Notes under the pieces: generated by a model
Database searches by the model: none
Seen by the model: the letters and a program-made list of their open reading frames with translations, nothing else
Told to the model about the DNA's origin: nothing
Made by a program: the position numbers and the translations under genes
Part shown: positions 46,376-56,439 of the stretch, one piece after another
Numbering within the stretch: position 1 is the stretch's first letter
Layout of the letters: every line of letters starts with the position of its first letter
Origin: Mahella australiensis 50-1 BON
Lineage (GTDB): Bacteria; Bacillota; Clostridia; Mahellales; Mahellaceae
Length of the DNA stretch: 64,000 nucleotides
Assembly (NCBI RefSeq): GCF_000213255.1
Contig: NC_015520.1
Coordinates: 1,632,001-1,696,000, forward strand
Direction of reading: 5' to 3'

Positions 46376-47734
46376 CTACCTCCTCAATTTTCTGACTGCC
46401 TCTTTGAATACCATCCCGCGTTGTTCGAAATTATCAAACATATCCCAACTGGCGCAAGCCGGCGATAGTAAAATGCAATCACCTGCTGATGATAAATGCC
46501 ATGCCTGCTCTACAGCCTCTTGCAAAGAGTGTACTTTGTATATGTTGTCAAATCCCATACGTCGGGCCGCAGAAGCTATTTGATCGGCCGTCTCGCCCAG
46601 CAACACCAACGCCTTGACTTTACTGTCAAATGCCTCTATAAAGCCGGTGAAATCGGCATGTTTATCCATACCACCAGCTATTAGTATTATAGGACCGTCT
46701 ACCGCTTCTATGGCTTTAACGGCAGCATCGGGATTGGTGCCTTTAGAATCATTTATAAACCGCACGCCGTCTATTTCATCGACAAACTCTATGCGGTGCT
46801 CCACACCTTCAAATGTACGCAAACCTTGCGCTATAACATCAGGCCCTATCCCCATAGCATAAGCAATGGCAGCCGATGCCAAAGCATTCTCCAAATTGTG
46901 CTTGCCCGGTATTTTTATGTCATTGACCCGGCATATTTTATCCTCTCTGCTATTAAGCCTGCATATTATATAATTATCTTTTACCATAGCGCCTTCGTCC
47001 AGCTCCTGCTTGCGGCTGAAAGGCAGGACATGAGCATTTGGTAATTCTATCAGTTGCCGACACGGTTCATTGTCCATATTGAGCACTACGTAATCGTCCG
47101 GTCCCTGATTCATGAAAATCCGACTTTTGATCGCGATATAGTTATCAAATGTGCCGTGACGGTTTAAATGATCCTCCGTTATATTCAATATAGCGCTTAC
47201 ATGTGGCTTGAAATACCTTATGCTTTCCAGCTGAAAGCTGCTTATCTCGGCTACAACCACGTCACCCGGCCCATACTGCTCTATGGCCGATATCATGGGC
47301 ATACCGATATTTCCGCATACAAATGTATTCACACCTGCCAGTTTGAATATATGGCCGGTCAATGCAGTGGTAGTAGTCTTCCCATTAGTACCGGTAATAG
47401 CCGCTATAGGCACGTTGGATAACCTGTAAGCCAGTTCCACTTCACCAATCAATTCTATACCCAATGAGCGGGCTTTTTTTACAAATGGTTTATCAAATGG
47501 CACGCCCGGACTGACTATTGCCATATCACATCTTTCCAGCAGTTCATCCGGTTCTGCTCCGAAAGCGTATTCGGCCTTTATGCCTTCCAGTTGGTTCAAA
47601 GCATCGCCGAGTTCACATTGTTCTTTTATGTCATTTAATATTATATGAGCACCATGGCGGTATAATACTTTAGCAGCCGCTATACCACTCAAAGCCATAC
47701 CTATTATCAATATACGTTTATCCTTCAACTCCAT
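46376..47734 (-). CDS. murD: UDP-N-acetylmuramoylalanine--D-glutamate ligase
   Basis: MurD adds D-glutamate to UDP-MurNAc-L-Ala. The 452-residue Mur ligase has an N-terminal Rossmann domain (ILIIGMALSG), a central ATPase domain with the P-loop ITGTNGKTTTTAL (about 117) and a C-terminal domain with NDSKGTNPDA and LLSPACASWDMF. It uses D-Glu from MurI encoded elsewhere in the window. Five bases separate it from ftsW. Confidence 0.97.
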   Translation of the reverse strand: MELKDKRILIIGMALSGIAAAKVLYRHGAHIILNDIKEQCELGDALNQLEGIKAEYAFGAEPDELLERCDMAIVSPGVPFDKPFVKKARSLGIELIGEVELAYRLSNVPIAAITGTNGKTTTTALTGHIFKLAGVNTFVCGNIGMPMISAIEQYGPGDVVVAEISSFQLESIRYFKPHVSAILNITEDHLNRHGTFDNYIAIKSRIFMNQGPDDYVVLNMDNEPCRQLIELPNAHVLPFSRKQELDEGAMVKDNYIICRLNSREDKICRVNDIKIPGKHNLENALASAAIAYAMGIGPDVIAQGLRTFEGVEHRIEFVDEIDGVRFINDSKGTNPDAAVKAIEAVDGPIILIAGGMDKHADFTGFIEAFDSKVKALVLLGETADQIASAARRMGFDNIYKVHSLQEAVEQAWHLSSAGDCILLSPACASWDMFDNFEQRGMVFKEAVRKLRR

Positions 47735-47769
47735 TATCCACTACTCCTATATAAACATCGGGTGACGGT

Positions 47770-48771
47770 TTAAAATGCCAATATGGCTATGAGGTTCAGC
47801 ACGATAGCCGCCATAGTGAAAAACGCCACCACCCTGCCCTCCGGCATGCCTGACAGCTCAAAATGGTGGTGTATCGGTGTCATTTTGAATATGCGTTTAC
47901 CACCAGTCAGCTTAAAATATACCACCTGCAATATTACAGACACGGCCTCGGCAACGTATATGCCACCCATTATAATCAGAAAAAGCGGTGACCTGGATAT
48001 TACCGCCATAGCAGCCACAGCCCCTCCTAATGCCATGGAGCCTGTATCACCCATAAACACTTTGGCCGGATGAGTATTGAAAAGTAAAAATCCCAGGCAG
48101 CCACCGGCTACAGCCCCCGCATATACGGCCATATTGTGCATATTCACTGCTACATACGCCTGACCCTGTGCGCTCTCTATGGTACCAAATGCGTTATATA
48201 TCAGGGCGAAAGTCGCAGCTACTACCAGGGTAACGCTGGCAGCGAGGCCATCAATGCCATCTGTAAGGTTTACGCTGTTGGTTGTTCCCACCACCACAAA
48301 TACCGTAATTGGTATAAACAACCAGCCGAGGTTCCATTGAGTTTCAGAAAATGGTATACGCCACGCCGTGCCTATGTCTGGGTTGTTAGCAGCGTATATA
48401 GCAAATATCAGTGCTATACCTATCTGGCCTATCAGCTTTTGATATGCGCGTAAACCGAGCGAACGCCTCATCGCCACCTTTATGAAATCGTCTATAAATC
48501 CTATAAGGCCATAGCCCAGTGTAATCAGCACAGCCACCAGCATCATCTCATAATTACCCTGAGCCGCCAAAAAGGCCGCTATAATAATGGCAGGCACCAT
48601 AAATACTCCGCCCATGGTAGGCGTGCCTGTTTTAGCAAGATGGGTTTTTGGGCCTTCTTCCCTTACAACCTGCCCAAATCTCCAACGTCTCAGCATAGGT
48701 ATTATTATCGGCCCGCTTATCAGGCATATAATAAAAGCTATTATCACAGCATATATTATATCGCTATGCAT
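47770..48771 (-). CDS. mraY: Phospho-MurNAc-pentapeptide translocase MraY
   Basis: MraY transfers phospho-MurNAc-pentapeptide to undecaprenyl phosphate, forming lipid I. The 333-residue integral membrane protein has about ten helices and the family motifs KTGTPTMGGVF, NLTDGIDGLA, FMGDTGSMALGG and the HHHFE loop. The ATG at 48771 is six bases after GAAGGAG, inside the last codons of murF, giving an eight-base overlap. Confidence 0.97.
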   Translation of the reverse strand: MHSDIIYAVIIAFIICLISGPIIIPMLRRWRFGQVVREEGPKTHLAKTGTPTMGGVFMVPAIIIAAFLAAQGNYEMMLVAVLITLGYGLIGFIDDFIKVAMRRSLGLRAYQKLIGQIGIALIFAIYAANNPDIGTAWRIPFSETQWNLGWLFIPITVFVVVGTTNSVNLTDGIDGLAASVTLVVAATFALIYNAFGTIESAQGQAYVAVNMHNMAVYAGAVAGGCLGFLLFNTHPAKVFMGDTGSMALGGAVAAMAVISRSPLFLIIMGGIYVAEAVSVILQVVYFKLTGGKRIFKMTPIHHHFELSGMPEGRVVAFFTMAAIVLNLIAILAF

Positions 48772-50158
48772 TCTTTGCTCCTTCGTCATGCTCTTGCAAG
48801 TATTTCACTATTTCATCCATGTGCATGCCATGCGACCCCTTTATCAATATCGCGTCGCCATGCGTTATATGTTCATCCAGCCATGATATGGCATCATCAT
48901 TAGAATTAAACCGATAGATATTATGTGCGTCCATGCCGGACGCCTCAGCCCCATCGGCTATAAAATGCGCCAGGCGGCCCACTGTTACCAATACGTCTAT
49001 CCTTTTTTGTGCCACTATGCGTCCCAATTCGGTATGCGCCGTCTCGGCTATCCCTCCCAATTCCAGCATATCTCCCAATACCGCTATTTTTCTGGCGCTG
49101 TCTAAATCGCATAGCACTTCTATAGCTGCTCTCATCGAGTCAGGGTTGGCATTATATGTATCGTCTATAAGCTGTATATCCGGGTATATCTGAAACATCC
49201 TCAAACGTTGAGGCGTATCGTAAAGGCTCTCTATGCCTGCCTTTATCTGTTTTAACGGTACATTTGCCTCCATTCCAACCAACACCGCAGCCAAGCTGTT
49301 ATACACATTATGAAAACCGGCTATATTGAGATATATATCCTCTCTTTGGCCATCGGGCAGTACCGCCGTATAACAGTAATAGCCGTTTTTATAAAGCCGT
49401 ATATTCAAAACCTTGATATCACCTTTACCTCGTGTGCTAAAGTAGAGTACACGACATGGTAAGACGCTATGCAATGTACACAGCAGCGGATCATCACCGT
49501 TTAATACAGCAACGTCATTGTCGCCGAAGAAATCAAACAATTCGAGCTTAGCGCGCAATATATTTTGTTGATTGCCCAATTTCTCTATATGTGAAAGGCC
49601 TATATTGGTTATGACTCCTATGTGCGGCCGCGCTATGTCTGCAAGGTCGTGTATCTCGCCTAATGCGCTCATGCCCATCTCCAATACGGCATATTGATGA
49701 TGCGGATTTATATCGAATACAGTAAGCGGCAATCCTATCTGATTATTCAGGTTGCCGCGATTTTTCAATACGTTGTATTTTTGGCTGAGCACGGCATATA
49801 TAAACTCCTTAGTAGTCGTCTTGCCACTGCTACCGGTTATGGCAACTACCGTAAGGTAAAACATGCGCCTGTAATAAGCCGCCAGGCGTTTGAGCGCCTC
49901 AAGCGTATCCTCTACCTTTATTATCGGTATATCCCAATCCGCTGTATCCTTGCTAAGCATCACTGCCGACGCTCCATTTGTCACAGCGTTGTCTATAAAG
50001 TCATGGCCGTCATACCGTTCTCCTATCAGGGCAATGAACAATTGACCAGGCTTCACCGTCCTACTGTCGGTGGATACACCGTTTATAATACGCCATTTAT
50101 CACCGGCAATCAGTTGGCCGCCGGTCGCTTCTATTACCTCGGAAACAGTAAGCTTCAC
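48764..50158 (-). CDS. murF: UDP-MurNAc-tripeptide--D-Ala-D-Ala ligase
   Basis: MurF adds D-Ala-D-Ala, the product of Ddl, to the UDP-MurNAc tripeptide. The 464-residue protein has the P-loop ITGSSGKTTTKEF (about 108), ILEMGMS-like AVLEMGMSALGEI, and a C-terminal ligase domain with DDTYNANPDSM. Its ATG overlaps the murE stop by four bases. Confidence 0.97.
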   Translation of the reverse strand: MKLTVSEVIEATGGQLIAGDKWRIINGVSTDSRTVKPGQLFIALIGERYDGHDFIDNAVTNGASAVMLSKDTADWDIPIIKVEDTLEALKRLAAYYRRMFYLTVVAITGSSGKTTTKEFIYAVLSQKYNVLKNRGNLNNQIGLPLTVFDINPHHQYAVLEMGMSALGEIHDLADIARPHIGVITNIGLSHIEKLGNQQNILRAKLELFDFFGDNDVAVLNGDDPLLCTLHSVLPCRVLYFSTRGKGDIKVLNIRLYKNGYYCYTAVLPDGQREDIYLNIAGFHNVYNSLAAVLVGMEANVPLKQIKAGIESLYDTPQRLRMFQIYPDIQLIDDTYNANPDSMRAAIEVLCDLDSARKIAVLGDMLELGGIAETAHTELGRIVAQKRIDVLVTVGRLAHFIADGAEASGMDAHNIYRFNSNDDAISWLDEHITHGDAILIKGSHGMHMDEIVKYLQEHDEGAKNA

Positions 50159-51609
50159 TGCTTTTCGTCCTCCAATAGCTCACGAACTACCTCGCGCTCA
50201 TCAAAATGTATGGTTTTATCCTTCAATATCTGATACGTCTCATGGCCTTTACCGGCCAACAATAGTATATCATCTTTTCGCGCCGTTTGCAGCCCATATT
50301 TTATGGCTTGGCGGCGATTTTCTATAACAATATAAGGGCAGTGAGTTTTGCGTATGCCTTCCTCAATCTGCCTTATAATAGCCATAGGATCCTCGCTTCT
50401 TGGATTATCGGATGTCAGTATACAAAAGTCGGCGTACCTGCCGCCTATTTCACCCATTATCGGCCTCTTAGCGGCATCCCTGTCTCCTCCGCAGCCGAAT
50501 AGCGCTATCACGCGGCCCTTGGCTATATCTTTGACCGATTTCAGTATATTTTCTAAACCATCGGGCGTATGAGCATAATCGATGATAACTGTAAAATCAG
50601 TGTCGGTGCCCAGCACTTCAAATCGACCAGGTACGCTCTTGAGTGCTTGCAGGCCCTTCGATATATCATCCGCAGATACGCCCATGGCATAGCATGCTGC
50701 TGCTGCCGCCAACGCATTATATACGCTGAAACGGCCGGGTATATTTATTATAACCGGCCTTCTATCGCCGCATATATCAATATCAAAAGTAGAACCTTTA
50801 GCATCGCTGAGTATGTTAGAGGCTGTCACATGCGCTTCACGCTCTATTCCATACGTATATACGGTTTTGGAAACAAACATGTCCTTTAGTTTGACACCAT
50901 AGGAATCGTCTACATTAGTCGCTATAAGCCCGCTATTTTGAAATAATTTTAGCTTAGCAGCAAAATAATCATCCATATTGCTATGGAAGTCCAAATGATC
51001 CTCGGTTAAATTGGTAAATATTCCTATATCAAATCGACAACCGGCTACCCTGTTCAATGCCAGCGAATGCGATGAAACCTCCATAACCACGTCCTGTATG
51101 CCACCATCGGCCATTTGCCTGAATAAGGCATATAAATCGGACGATTCAGGCGTAGTGCGTTCGGTATGCAGTACCACATCGCCTATCATATTCTGTATGG
51201 TACCTATAAGGCCTACCTTTCGCCCGCTTTGCTCCAATATGGATTTGACCATATATGTCACGCTGGTCTTGCCGTTCGTACCAGTCACCCCTATAAGATG
51301 CAGCTGCTTATCCGGATAGTCATAAAAGGCACGCGACAAGGCAGCCAACGACAAACGGCTGTCCTCAACCTTTACTACCGATACACCATCGGGCAGTGGA
51401 ACATCACGGGTTACCACTACAGCTACGGCACCGTTGTCTATAGCTTGGCGTATAAACCGATGTCCATCGGTTTTAAAACCTTCTATTGCTACAAATAAAG
51501 ACCCCGGCGTGACCTTGCGCGAATCATAGCATATATTTTTTATATCTAAATGAACATCTCCGTTTACAGTATAATACTCTATATCATTTAATAACTTTAT
51601 CAATTCCAT
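50155..51609 (-). CDS. murE: UDP-MurNAc-L-Ala-D-Glu ligase MurE, meso-DAP type
   Basis: The 484-residue Mur ligase adds the third amino acid of the stem peptide. The P-loop is VTGTNGKTSVTYM (about 110). The C-terminal domain has the DNPRSEDP motif, whose Arg selects meso-diaminopimelate rather than lysine, so the peptidoglycan should be of the DAP type. VIDYAHTPDGL is another family motif. It lies seven bases after the PBP gene. Confidence 0.96.
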   Translation of the reverse strand: MELIKLLNDIEYYTVNGDVHLDIKNICYDSRKVTPGSLFVAIEGFKTDGHRFIRQAIDNGAVAVVVTRDVPLPDGVSVVKVEDSRLSLAALSRAFYDYPDKQLHLIGVTGTNGKTSVTYMVKSILEQSGRKVGLIGTIQNMIGDVVLHTERTTPESSDLYALFRQMADGGIQDVVMEVSSHSLALNRVAGCRFDIGIFTNLTEDHLDFHSNMDDYFAAKLKLFQNSGLIATNVDDSYGVKLKDMFVSKTVYTYGIEREAHVTASNILSDAKGSTFDIDICGDRRPVIINIPGRFSVYNALAAAAACYAMGVSADDISKGLQALKSVPGRFEVLGTDTDFTVIIDYAHTPDGLENILKSVKDIAKGRVIALFGCGGDRDAAKRPIMGEIGGRYADFCILTSDNPRSEDPMAIIRQIEEGIRKTHCPYIVIENRRQAIKYGLQTARKDDILLLAGKGHETYQILKDKTIHFDEREVVRELLEDEKQ

Positions 51610-51615
51610 AAAATA

Positions 51616-53721
51616 TTAATCCCCTTCGGTCATGTTTACTATCACCTCAGCGCCCTCTTTGACCTTGGTACCCGCTCTAGGACGCTGATCTATAATCAAG
51701 CCATTGCCTTTACCCTGCTCTAATTTTAACCCTATTTTCTCCAGTTCCTCTTCAGCCTCCCTTATAGACAATCCAAATAAATCCGGTACCTCTATATTTC
51801 CCCGAGTTTCGCTAAGAGCCTGCTGTGATTCGGTATATAGTATGATTACTGTATTTGACGGCACTTTAGCGCCGGGTTTGGGCATCATATCCACTACTAT
51901 CGTTCCCTCTCCCGCTATCTCATGAGTAAGACCCGCCTCATCCAGTTTTTTGCTCGCCGCTTCTAATGTCATATTCCTAACATCGGGAACGGTTATAGTT
52001 TCAATGGGCTGTTGGCCGTCTATATTTGGTTTTATACCCCAGTAATCGAACGTATCGGATATAATACTCTTAACAGCAGGTGCGGCCACCGTGCTGCCAA
52101 AATATGTACCGGCGTTCGGTTCCTGTACCACAACTAGCACCACTATCTTAGGATCATCAGCCGGAGCAAATGCCACAAAGGAGGATATATACTTGCCGGC
52201 TTGGTAAGTCTCAGCCGTACCGGTTTTACCGCCTATCCTGTAACCTTCTATATAGGCTGCTTTACCAGTTCCTTCAGATACCACACTCTCCAATATAGGG
52301 CGTAGCGTTTCAGATGTCTGCTCGGATATCACTCGTCTTACTATCTGCGGTTTATTATCTATCACTATATTCCCATCATTATCCTTTACTTGCTTCATCA
52401 CATGCGGGGTTATAAGCTGCCCGCCATTTACCGCTGCCGATATGGCGGTAACCAATTGTACGGGTGTTACCGATATACCCTGGCCAAAGGATATGGTAGC
52501 CAGCTCTACAGGCCCTACGTTATCTTGTTTCTGGAGCAAACCTCGGCCTTCACCGGGCAGATCCAGGCCGGTTTTTTGTCCAAAGCCAAATCGGTTTATA
52601 TAATCGTAAAAAGTGTTGACACCCATCCTTTCTCCCACTTCCATGAACACAGGGTTACAAGAATTTTGCACACCCTCTACAAACGTCTCGTGGCCGTGCG
52701 GATTATATGAGCGCCAGCATTTTATCTTTTGCCCAGCCACTATCTTATAGCCTGGGTCGTAAAATGTATCATCCGGTTTGACTGCTCCCGAATCCAGGCC
52801 CGCCGCCGATGTGATTATCTTAAACGTTGAGCCTGGCTCATATATATCTTTGACAGCGGCATTTCGCGTTGCTTCCTCTATATCCTTAGCTGTTTTAAGC
52901 TCAGGAGAGGGAAAACCATTGGGGTTAAAATCAGGCTTATTTGTCAAAGCCAAGATTTCACCTGTCTTAGGATCCATAACGACGCCTATGGCCTTTTTAG
53001 CCTTGTTATCCGACAATGCCTGCTCGACAGCTTTTTCAGCAAAATGCTGTATTACAGCATCTATAGTCAAATATACATTATCCCCATCTTGCGGTTTGAT
53101 ATACTGCTCAGGACTCATAGGCAGCTCACGGGCCTTGCCGTCTGTCTGAGTAACTATTTTCCCCTCTTTGCCTTTCAAGTATTTATCATATTGGAGCTCC
53201 ACGCCATCCAATCCCTGGCCGTCTCTGCCTACAAAGCCCAGTATATGCGATGCCAGATTTTCATTTGGATAATATCGTTTGGCTTCCTCTGTAAATTTTA
53301 TACCTTTAAGCCCAAGCTGACGCACAGCGTTGGCCTCTTCCTTGCTCACCTGACGCTTAAGCCACTTTTCAGATTTGGTTTTATCGGTTATTATCTTCAA
53401 TATCTCATCGCGATCCATGTCGATTATCGGAGCCAATTTATCAGCCGTCCCTTCGGGATCGACTATATCTAGCGGCCTTACTATTATAGTTTCCGCGCTT
53501 GCACTCTGTGCCAATATCCTGCCATTTCTATCATATATAATGCCGCGCTTTGGAGACACGCTTATCTCTCTGGCCCACTGGTCGTACGCCTTTTGCTGTA
53601 ATATCGGCCCTTGCTTTATCTGAAGCCAGCCTAAACGTATTATAAGTGCAATAAATAATATAAATATTATTATTAACAGCCAAAGAAGTCGCTTCCTCGC
53701 CGTTACCGATATGCTGCCCAA
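51616..53721 (-). CDS. spoVD: Class B PBP with PASTA domains (SpoVD/FtsI)
   Basis: A 701-residue transpeptidase for septal or cortex peptidoglycan. It has an N-terminal membrane helix (about 10-32), a PBP dimer domain (about 55-210), a transpeptidase domain (about 245-560) with STFK (SxxK), SCN (SxN) and KTGT motifs, and two C-terminal PASTA domains (about 570-640 and 643-701; VPDVRNMTLEAA and VPDLFGLSIREAEE). This is the SpoVD/PBP2B layout. Only one such gene is in the cluster, so division and sporulation forms may be the same protein or the other lies elsewhere. Confidence 0.95.
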   Translation of the reverse strand: MGSISVTARKRLLWLLIIIFILFIALIIRLGWLQIKQGPILQQKAYDQWAREISVSPKRGIIYDRNGRILAQSASAETIIVRPLDIVDPEGTADKLAPIIDMDRDEILKIITDKTKSEKWLKRQVSKEEANAVRQLGLKGIKFTEEAKRYYPNENLASHILGFVGRDGQGLDGVELQYDKYLKGKEGKIVTQTDGKARELPMSPEQYIKPQDGDNVYLTIDAVIQHFAEKAVEQALSDNKAKKAIGVVMDPKTGEILALTNKPDFNPNGFPSPELKTAKDIEEATRNAAVKDIYEPGSTFKIITSAAGLDSGAVKPDDTFYDPGYKIVAGQKIKCWRSYNPHGHETFVEGVQNSCNPVFMEVGERMGVNTFYDYINRFGFGQKTGLDLPGEGRGLLQKQDNVGPVELATISFGQGISVTPVQLVTAISAAVNGGQLITPHVMKQVKDNDGNIVIDNKPQIVRRVISEQTSETLRPILESVVSEGTGKAAYIEGYRIGGKTGTAETYQAGKYISSFVAFAPADDPKIVVLVVVQEPNAGTYFGSTVAAPAVKSIISDTFDYWGIKPNIDGQQPIETITVPDVRNMTLEAASKKLDEAGLTHEIAGEGTIVVDMMPKPGAKVPSNTVIILYTESQQALSETRGNIEVPDLFGLSIREAEEELEKIGLKLEQGKGNGLIIDQRPRAGTKVKEGAEVIVNMTEGD

Positions 53722-53745
53722 TAATCTCAGCTCCCTAACATTATA

Positions 53746-54180
53746 TCAATCTAATAGTCCGTATATTATGGCCCACAGGCTTTTATGCTGGCGTGAATCG
53801 GCTACAGCTTGTTCTTCTGTTGGTTTATCATCTTTGGGTGAAATATGTACATATACCGTTTGAGACGGCTCCGGATAATGCATGTGCAGCTTTGTACGCG
53901 CTATCCTCTCTATGTTATCGATATTATTGGCCATGGTCATCTGAAGTGTCAGATCATCGTTGACCCTTTGCACCTGCGCCAATTCCTTTTTCATGTCCAA
54001 CAGCTCATAATTTGCATTGATGATTTGGACATGACGTGAAACCAAGGCACTAAATGTTATAAACATGAGCATCACAATCAAAATAGGTTTGATCCTATTT
54101 CGCTTTTTGACCTTGGGCCGTGGCTCAAGTTGCCGCTTCGGCATTTGTTCTTCATAAAATTCCCGCTGTGCTACTACCAT
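53746..54180 (-). CDS. ftsL: Cell division protein FtsL
   Basis: A 144-residue bitopic protein with a basic cytoplasmic N-terminus (about 14-30), one membrane helix (about 32-52) and a leucine-zipper-like coiled coil (about 55-95; ANYELLDMKKELAQVQ). The AQVQRVNDDLTLQ and ARTKLHMHYP regions agree with FtsL. It should bind DivIB and the septal PBP. It lies between rsmH and spoVD as expected. Confidence 0.85.
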   Translation of the reverse strand: MVVAQREFYEEQMPKRQLEPRPKVKKRNRIKPILIVMLMFITFSALVSRHVQIINANYELLDMKKELAQVQRVNDDLTLQMTMANNIDNIERIARTKLHMHYPEPSQTVYVHISPKDDKPTEEQAVADSRQHKSLWAIIYGLLD

Positions 54181-54209
54181 ATTTATTCACCCTCTCCATC
54201 GTTTATAAC

Positions 54210-55148
54210 TTACAATTTTTCGCACACTCTTAGTTTAGCACTTCTCGCCCTCGGGTTTGACTCTACCTCATCAGGCGTTGCTATAACAGGTTTTTTAGTC
54301 ACTATAGCAGCTACAGGCTTGTTGCCGCATACACACAGTGGTGTATCGGGCGGACAGGTGCATGGATTTTGCCACCGTCTAAATGTATCTTTCACCAGCC
54401 TGTCCTCCAACGAGTGAAAGGAAATGACACATAACCTGCCGCCCGGCTTAAGGCAATCCATCGCCTGTATCAGTCCCTCTTTTATAGAATTCAATTCGTC
54501 ATTTACCTCAATGCGTATGGCCTGGAAAGTACGCCGAGCCGGATGCGGACCTTCTCGCCTTGCTGCCGCAGGTATAGCCCGTTTTATCACCTCTACCAAT
54601 TGCCCTGTGGTTTCAATAGGGTAACGTTGCCGTTCTTTTACTATAAAAGAAGCTATCCGCTTGGCCCATCGCTCTTCGCCATAATCCTTTATTATCTCAT
54701 AAAGCCTTTTTTCGTCATATGTATTTACAACATCTTTAGCCGTAAGCAACTGCTGTTTATCCATGCGCATATCCAGCACAGCTTCCGCATTATAGCTAAA
54801 ACCCCTTCCGGCATCATCCAATTGATGTGACGATACGCCGAGATCCAGCAATACGCCGTCCACTTCGTTGACCTCTATACCATTTACCAGAGCCTTCATA
54901 TACCGGAAATCGCCTTTTATTAACCTAACACAACTGCTATACTCTTTTAGCGTTTCCGCTGCATGAGCCAGCGCTTCGTCGTCTTTATCTATACCTATGA
55001 GCAAACCATCGCCGTCTATCCTACGGCATATTTCCAATGCATGTCCACCACCACCTATCGTTCCATCTATATATATGCCGCCCTTTCGGCAGCTCATATA
55101 TTGCATTACTTCCTCCACCAACACCGGTTTATGATAATCGTTCATCAT
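54210..55148 (-). CDS. rsmH: 16S rRNA m4C1402 methyltransferase RsmH (MraW)
   Basis: RsmH methylates N4 of C1402 in 16S rRNA. The 312-residue protein has the start [16 protein letters not shown] motif [33 protein letters not shown], the [15 protein letters not shown] signature and [11 protein letters not shown]. It overlaps the end of mraZ by four bases, a conserved arrangement in bacteria. Confidence 0.97.
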   Translation of the reverse strand: MMNDYHKPVLVEEVMQYMSCRKGGIYIDGTIGGGGHALEICRRIDGDGLLIGIDKDDEALAHAAETLKEYSSCVRLIKGDFRYMKALVNGIEVNEVDGVLLDLGVSSHQLDDAGRGFSYNAEAVLDMRMDKQQLLTAKDVVNTYDEKRLYEIIKDYGEERWAKRIASFIVKERQRYPIETTGQLVEVIKRAIPAAARREGPHPARRTFQAIRIEVNDELNSIKEGLIQAMDCLKPGGRLCVISFHSLEDRLVKDTFRRWQNPCTCPPDTPLCVCGNKPVAAIVTKKPVIATPDEVESNPRARSAKLRVCEKL

Positions 55149-55576
55149 ATACCCAAATCGGCCATCCTTTCAGCTATAGACTCATGATCAAGATTTGCCT
55201 GCTCATTGTATTCGTCCCAGATATCCTTGCTCCATATCTCAACGCGCGTCAGTACCCCCACCAACACGACGTCCTTAACCAATGAAGCATATTCCCTTAA
55301 ATTAGCAGGCAAAAGTATCCTTCCTTGCTTATCTATCTCACATTCGGTAGCGCCGGCGAAGAAGAAACGTACAAAAGCCCTGGCATCCTTGTTGGTCAAA
55401 GGTAAGGCTTTGAGACGCTGCTCGAGATTAGACCATTCATCGGGAGAATAGACAAAAAGGCATCTGTCCAGGCCCTTGGTCGCCACAAACTTATCGCCCA
55501 AGTCATCCCGGAATTTAGAGGGTATTATCAAACGCCCTTTTTGATCGATTGTGTGCCGGTATTCTCCCATAAACAT
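55145..55576 (-). CDS. mraZ: Division/cell wall cluster transcriptional regulator MraZ
   Basis: MraZ has two AbrB-like swapped-hairpin domains, each with a DxxGR motif: [13 protein letters not shown] (about 11-23) and [15 protein letters not shown] (about 82-96). The protein of about 143 residues is of normal length. It binds repeated AGTGG/TGGG-type boxes upstream of its own operon, and such repeats are visible just 5' of this gene. The ATG at 55576 is eight bases from GAGGT. Confidence 0.95.
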   Translation of the reverse strand: MFMGEYRHTIDQKGRLIIPSKFRDDLGDKFVATKGLDRCLFVYSPDEWSNLEQRLKALPLTNKDARAFVRFFFAGATECEIDKQGRILLPANLREYASLVKDVVLVGVLTRVEIWSKDIWDEYNEQANLDHESIAERMADLGI

Positions 55577-55587
55577 GATCATTTACC

Positions 55588-55627
55588 TCACTACATTACT
55601 CGCCACTTTAAACCACTACGCACCACT
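55588..55627 (-). promoter_or_regulatory. MraZ-box repeats upstream of mraZ
   Basis: On the minus strand AGTGG occurs at 55627-55623, 55617-55613 and 55607-55603, at an exact 10-bp period, with a variant AGTGA at 55592-55588 and a further AGTGG at 55653-55649. Repeats of this kind with 5-bp spacers are the known MraZ operator pattern. They lie in the mraZ leader region, so autorepression of the whole division cluster is expected. Confidence 0.75.
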
Positions 55628-55721
55628 CTGTGTACTATTTTACATCTTCCACTGGAATTTTACCAGCACTTTTCGAAAAATTTTTTTAAATAGGTCTTAA
55701 GTCCTATACGATAGCAATAAA

Positions 55722-55743
55722 AAAACCGACTCGCGTCGGTTTT
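55722..55743 (-). terminator. Terminator after cmk
   Basis: A 9-bp stem (55722-55730 with 55735-55743) and 4-base loop is followed on the minus strand by a T-run, ending the aroH-cmk transcript and insulating the division cluster downstream. Confidence 0.88.
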
Positions 55744-55758
55744 ATCCATGTATAATCT

Positions 55759-56436
55759 TTATGTTTTCCCTTTAATGCTTGCTATCCGAATGAACGGCAA
55801 CATCTCCTCCACCACTTCATCAACGGTCTTATCCGTGCTGTCTATGAGAATAGCATCATCGGCCTTCCGAAGAGGAGCAAATTCCCTCTCGGAATCGTTT
55901 TTATCCCTGGCTCTAATATCGTCTTTGACATCATCCAGCGAATGCTCATAACCCTTAGCGCGCATCTCCTCCAGGCGCCTTTTGGCACGCTCTTCTATAG
56001 ATGCTGTAAGATAAAACTTTACATCGGCATTTGGCAACACAAATGTACCTATATCCCTTCCATCCATCACAACATCGTGCATGCGTGCTATGCGGCGCTG
56101 GAGCTCAACTAACTTAAGGCGCACCGCAGGTATCGCGGCCACTTTAGATGCACCATCCGATATTTGCGGCGTCCGTATAATATCGGTTACATCGCGCCCA
56201 TCCAACAACACATGCTGCTGCTCGTCCACATAGCTTATATCTATATCGGTGTCCTCCAATAAAACGCTCAGTGCGTCGGTATCCGACACATCCACCCCTT
56301 GTTCTATTGCCTTTAGAGCTATAGCCCTATACATGGCACCTGTATCGAGATATATGATATTAAGCTGTTTTGCCAGCAGCTTGGCCACCGTGCTCTTACC
56401 TGCTCCGGCAGGTCCATCTATAGCTATATTCAGCAT
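55759..56436 (-). CDS. cmk: Cytidylate kinase
   Basis: Cmk phosphorylates CMP and dCMP. The 225-residue protein has the P-loop IDGPAGAGKSTVAK (about 5-18), LDTGAMYRAIALKA, and MDGRDIGTFVLPNADVKFYL, all family hallmarks. It lies four bases after aroH; in clostridia it often neighbours aro genes and ispH. Together with pyrG it serves the CTP pool used for CMP-activated sugars, a general rather than specific link. Confidence 0.97.
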   Translation of the reverse strand: MLNIAIDGPAGAGKSTVAKLLAKQLNIIYLDTGAMYRAIALKAIEQGVDVSDTDALSVLLEDTDIDISYVDEQQHVLLDGRDVTDIIRTPQISDGASKVAAIPAVRLKLVELQRRIARMHDVVMDGRDIGTFVLPNADVKFYLTASIEERAKRRLEEMRAKGYEHSLDDVKDDIRARDKNDSEREFAPLRKADDAILIDSTDKTVDEVVEEMLPFIRIASIKGKT

Positions 56437-56439
56437 ATG

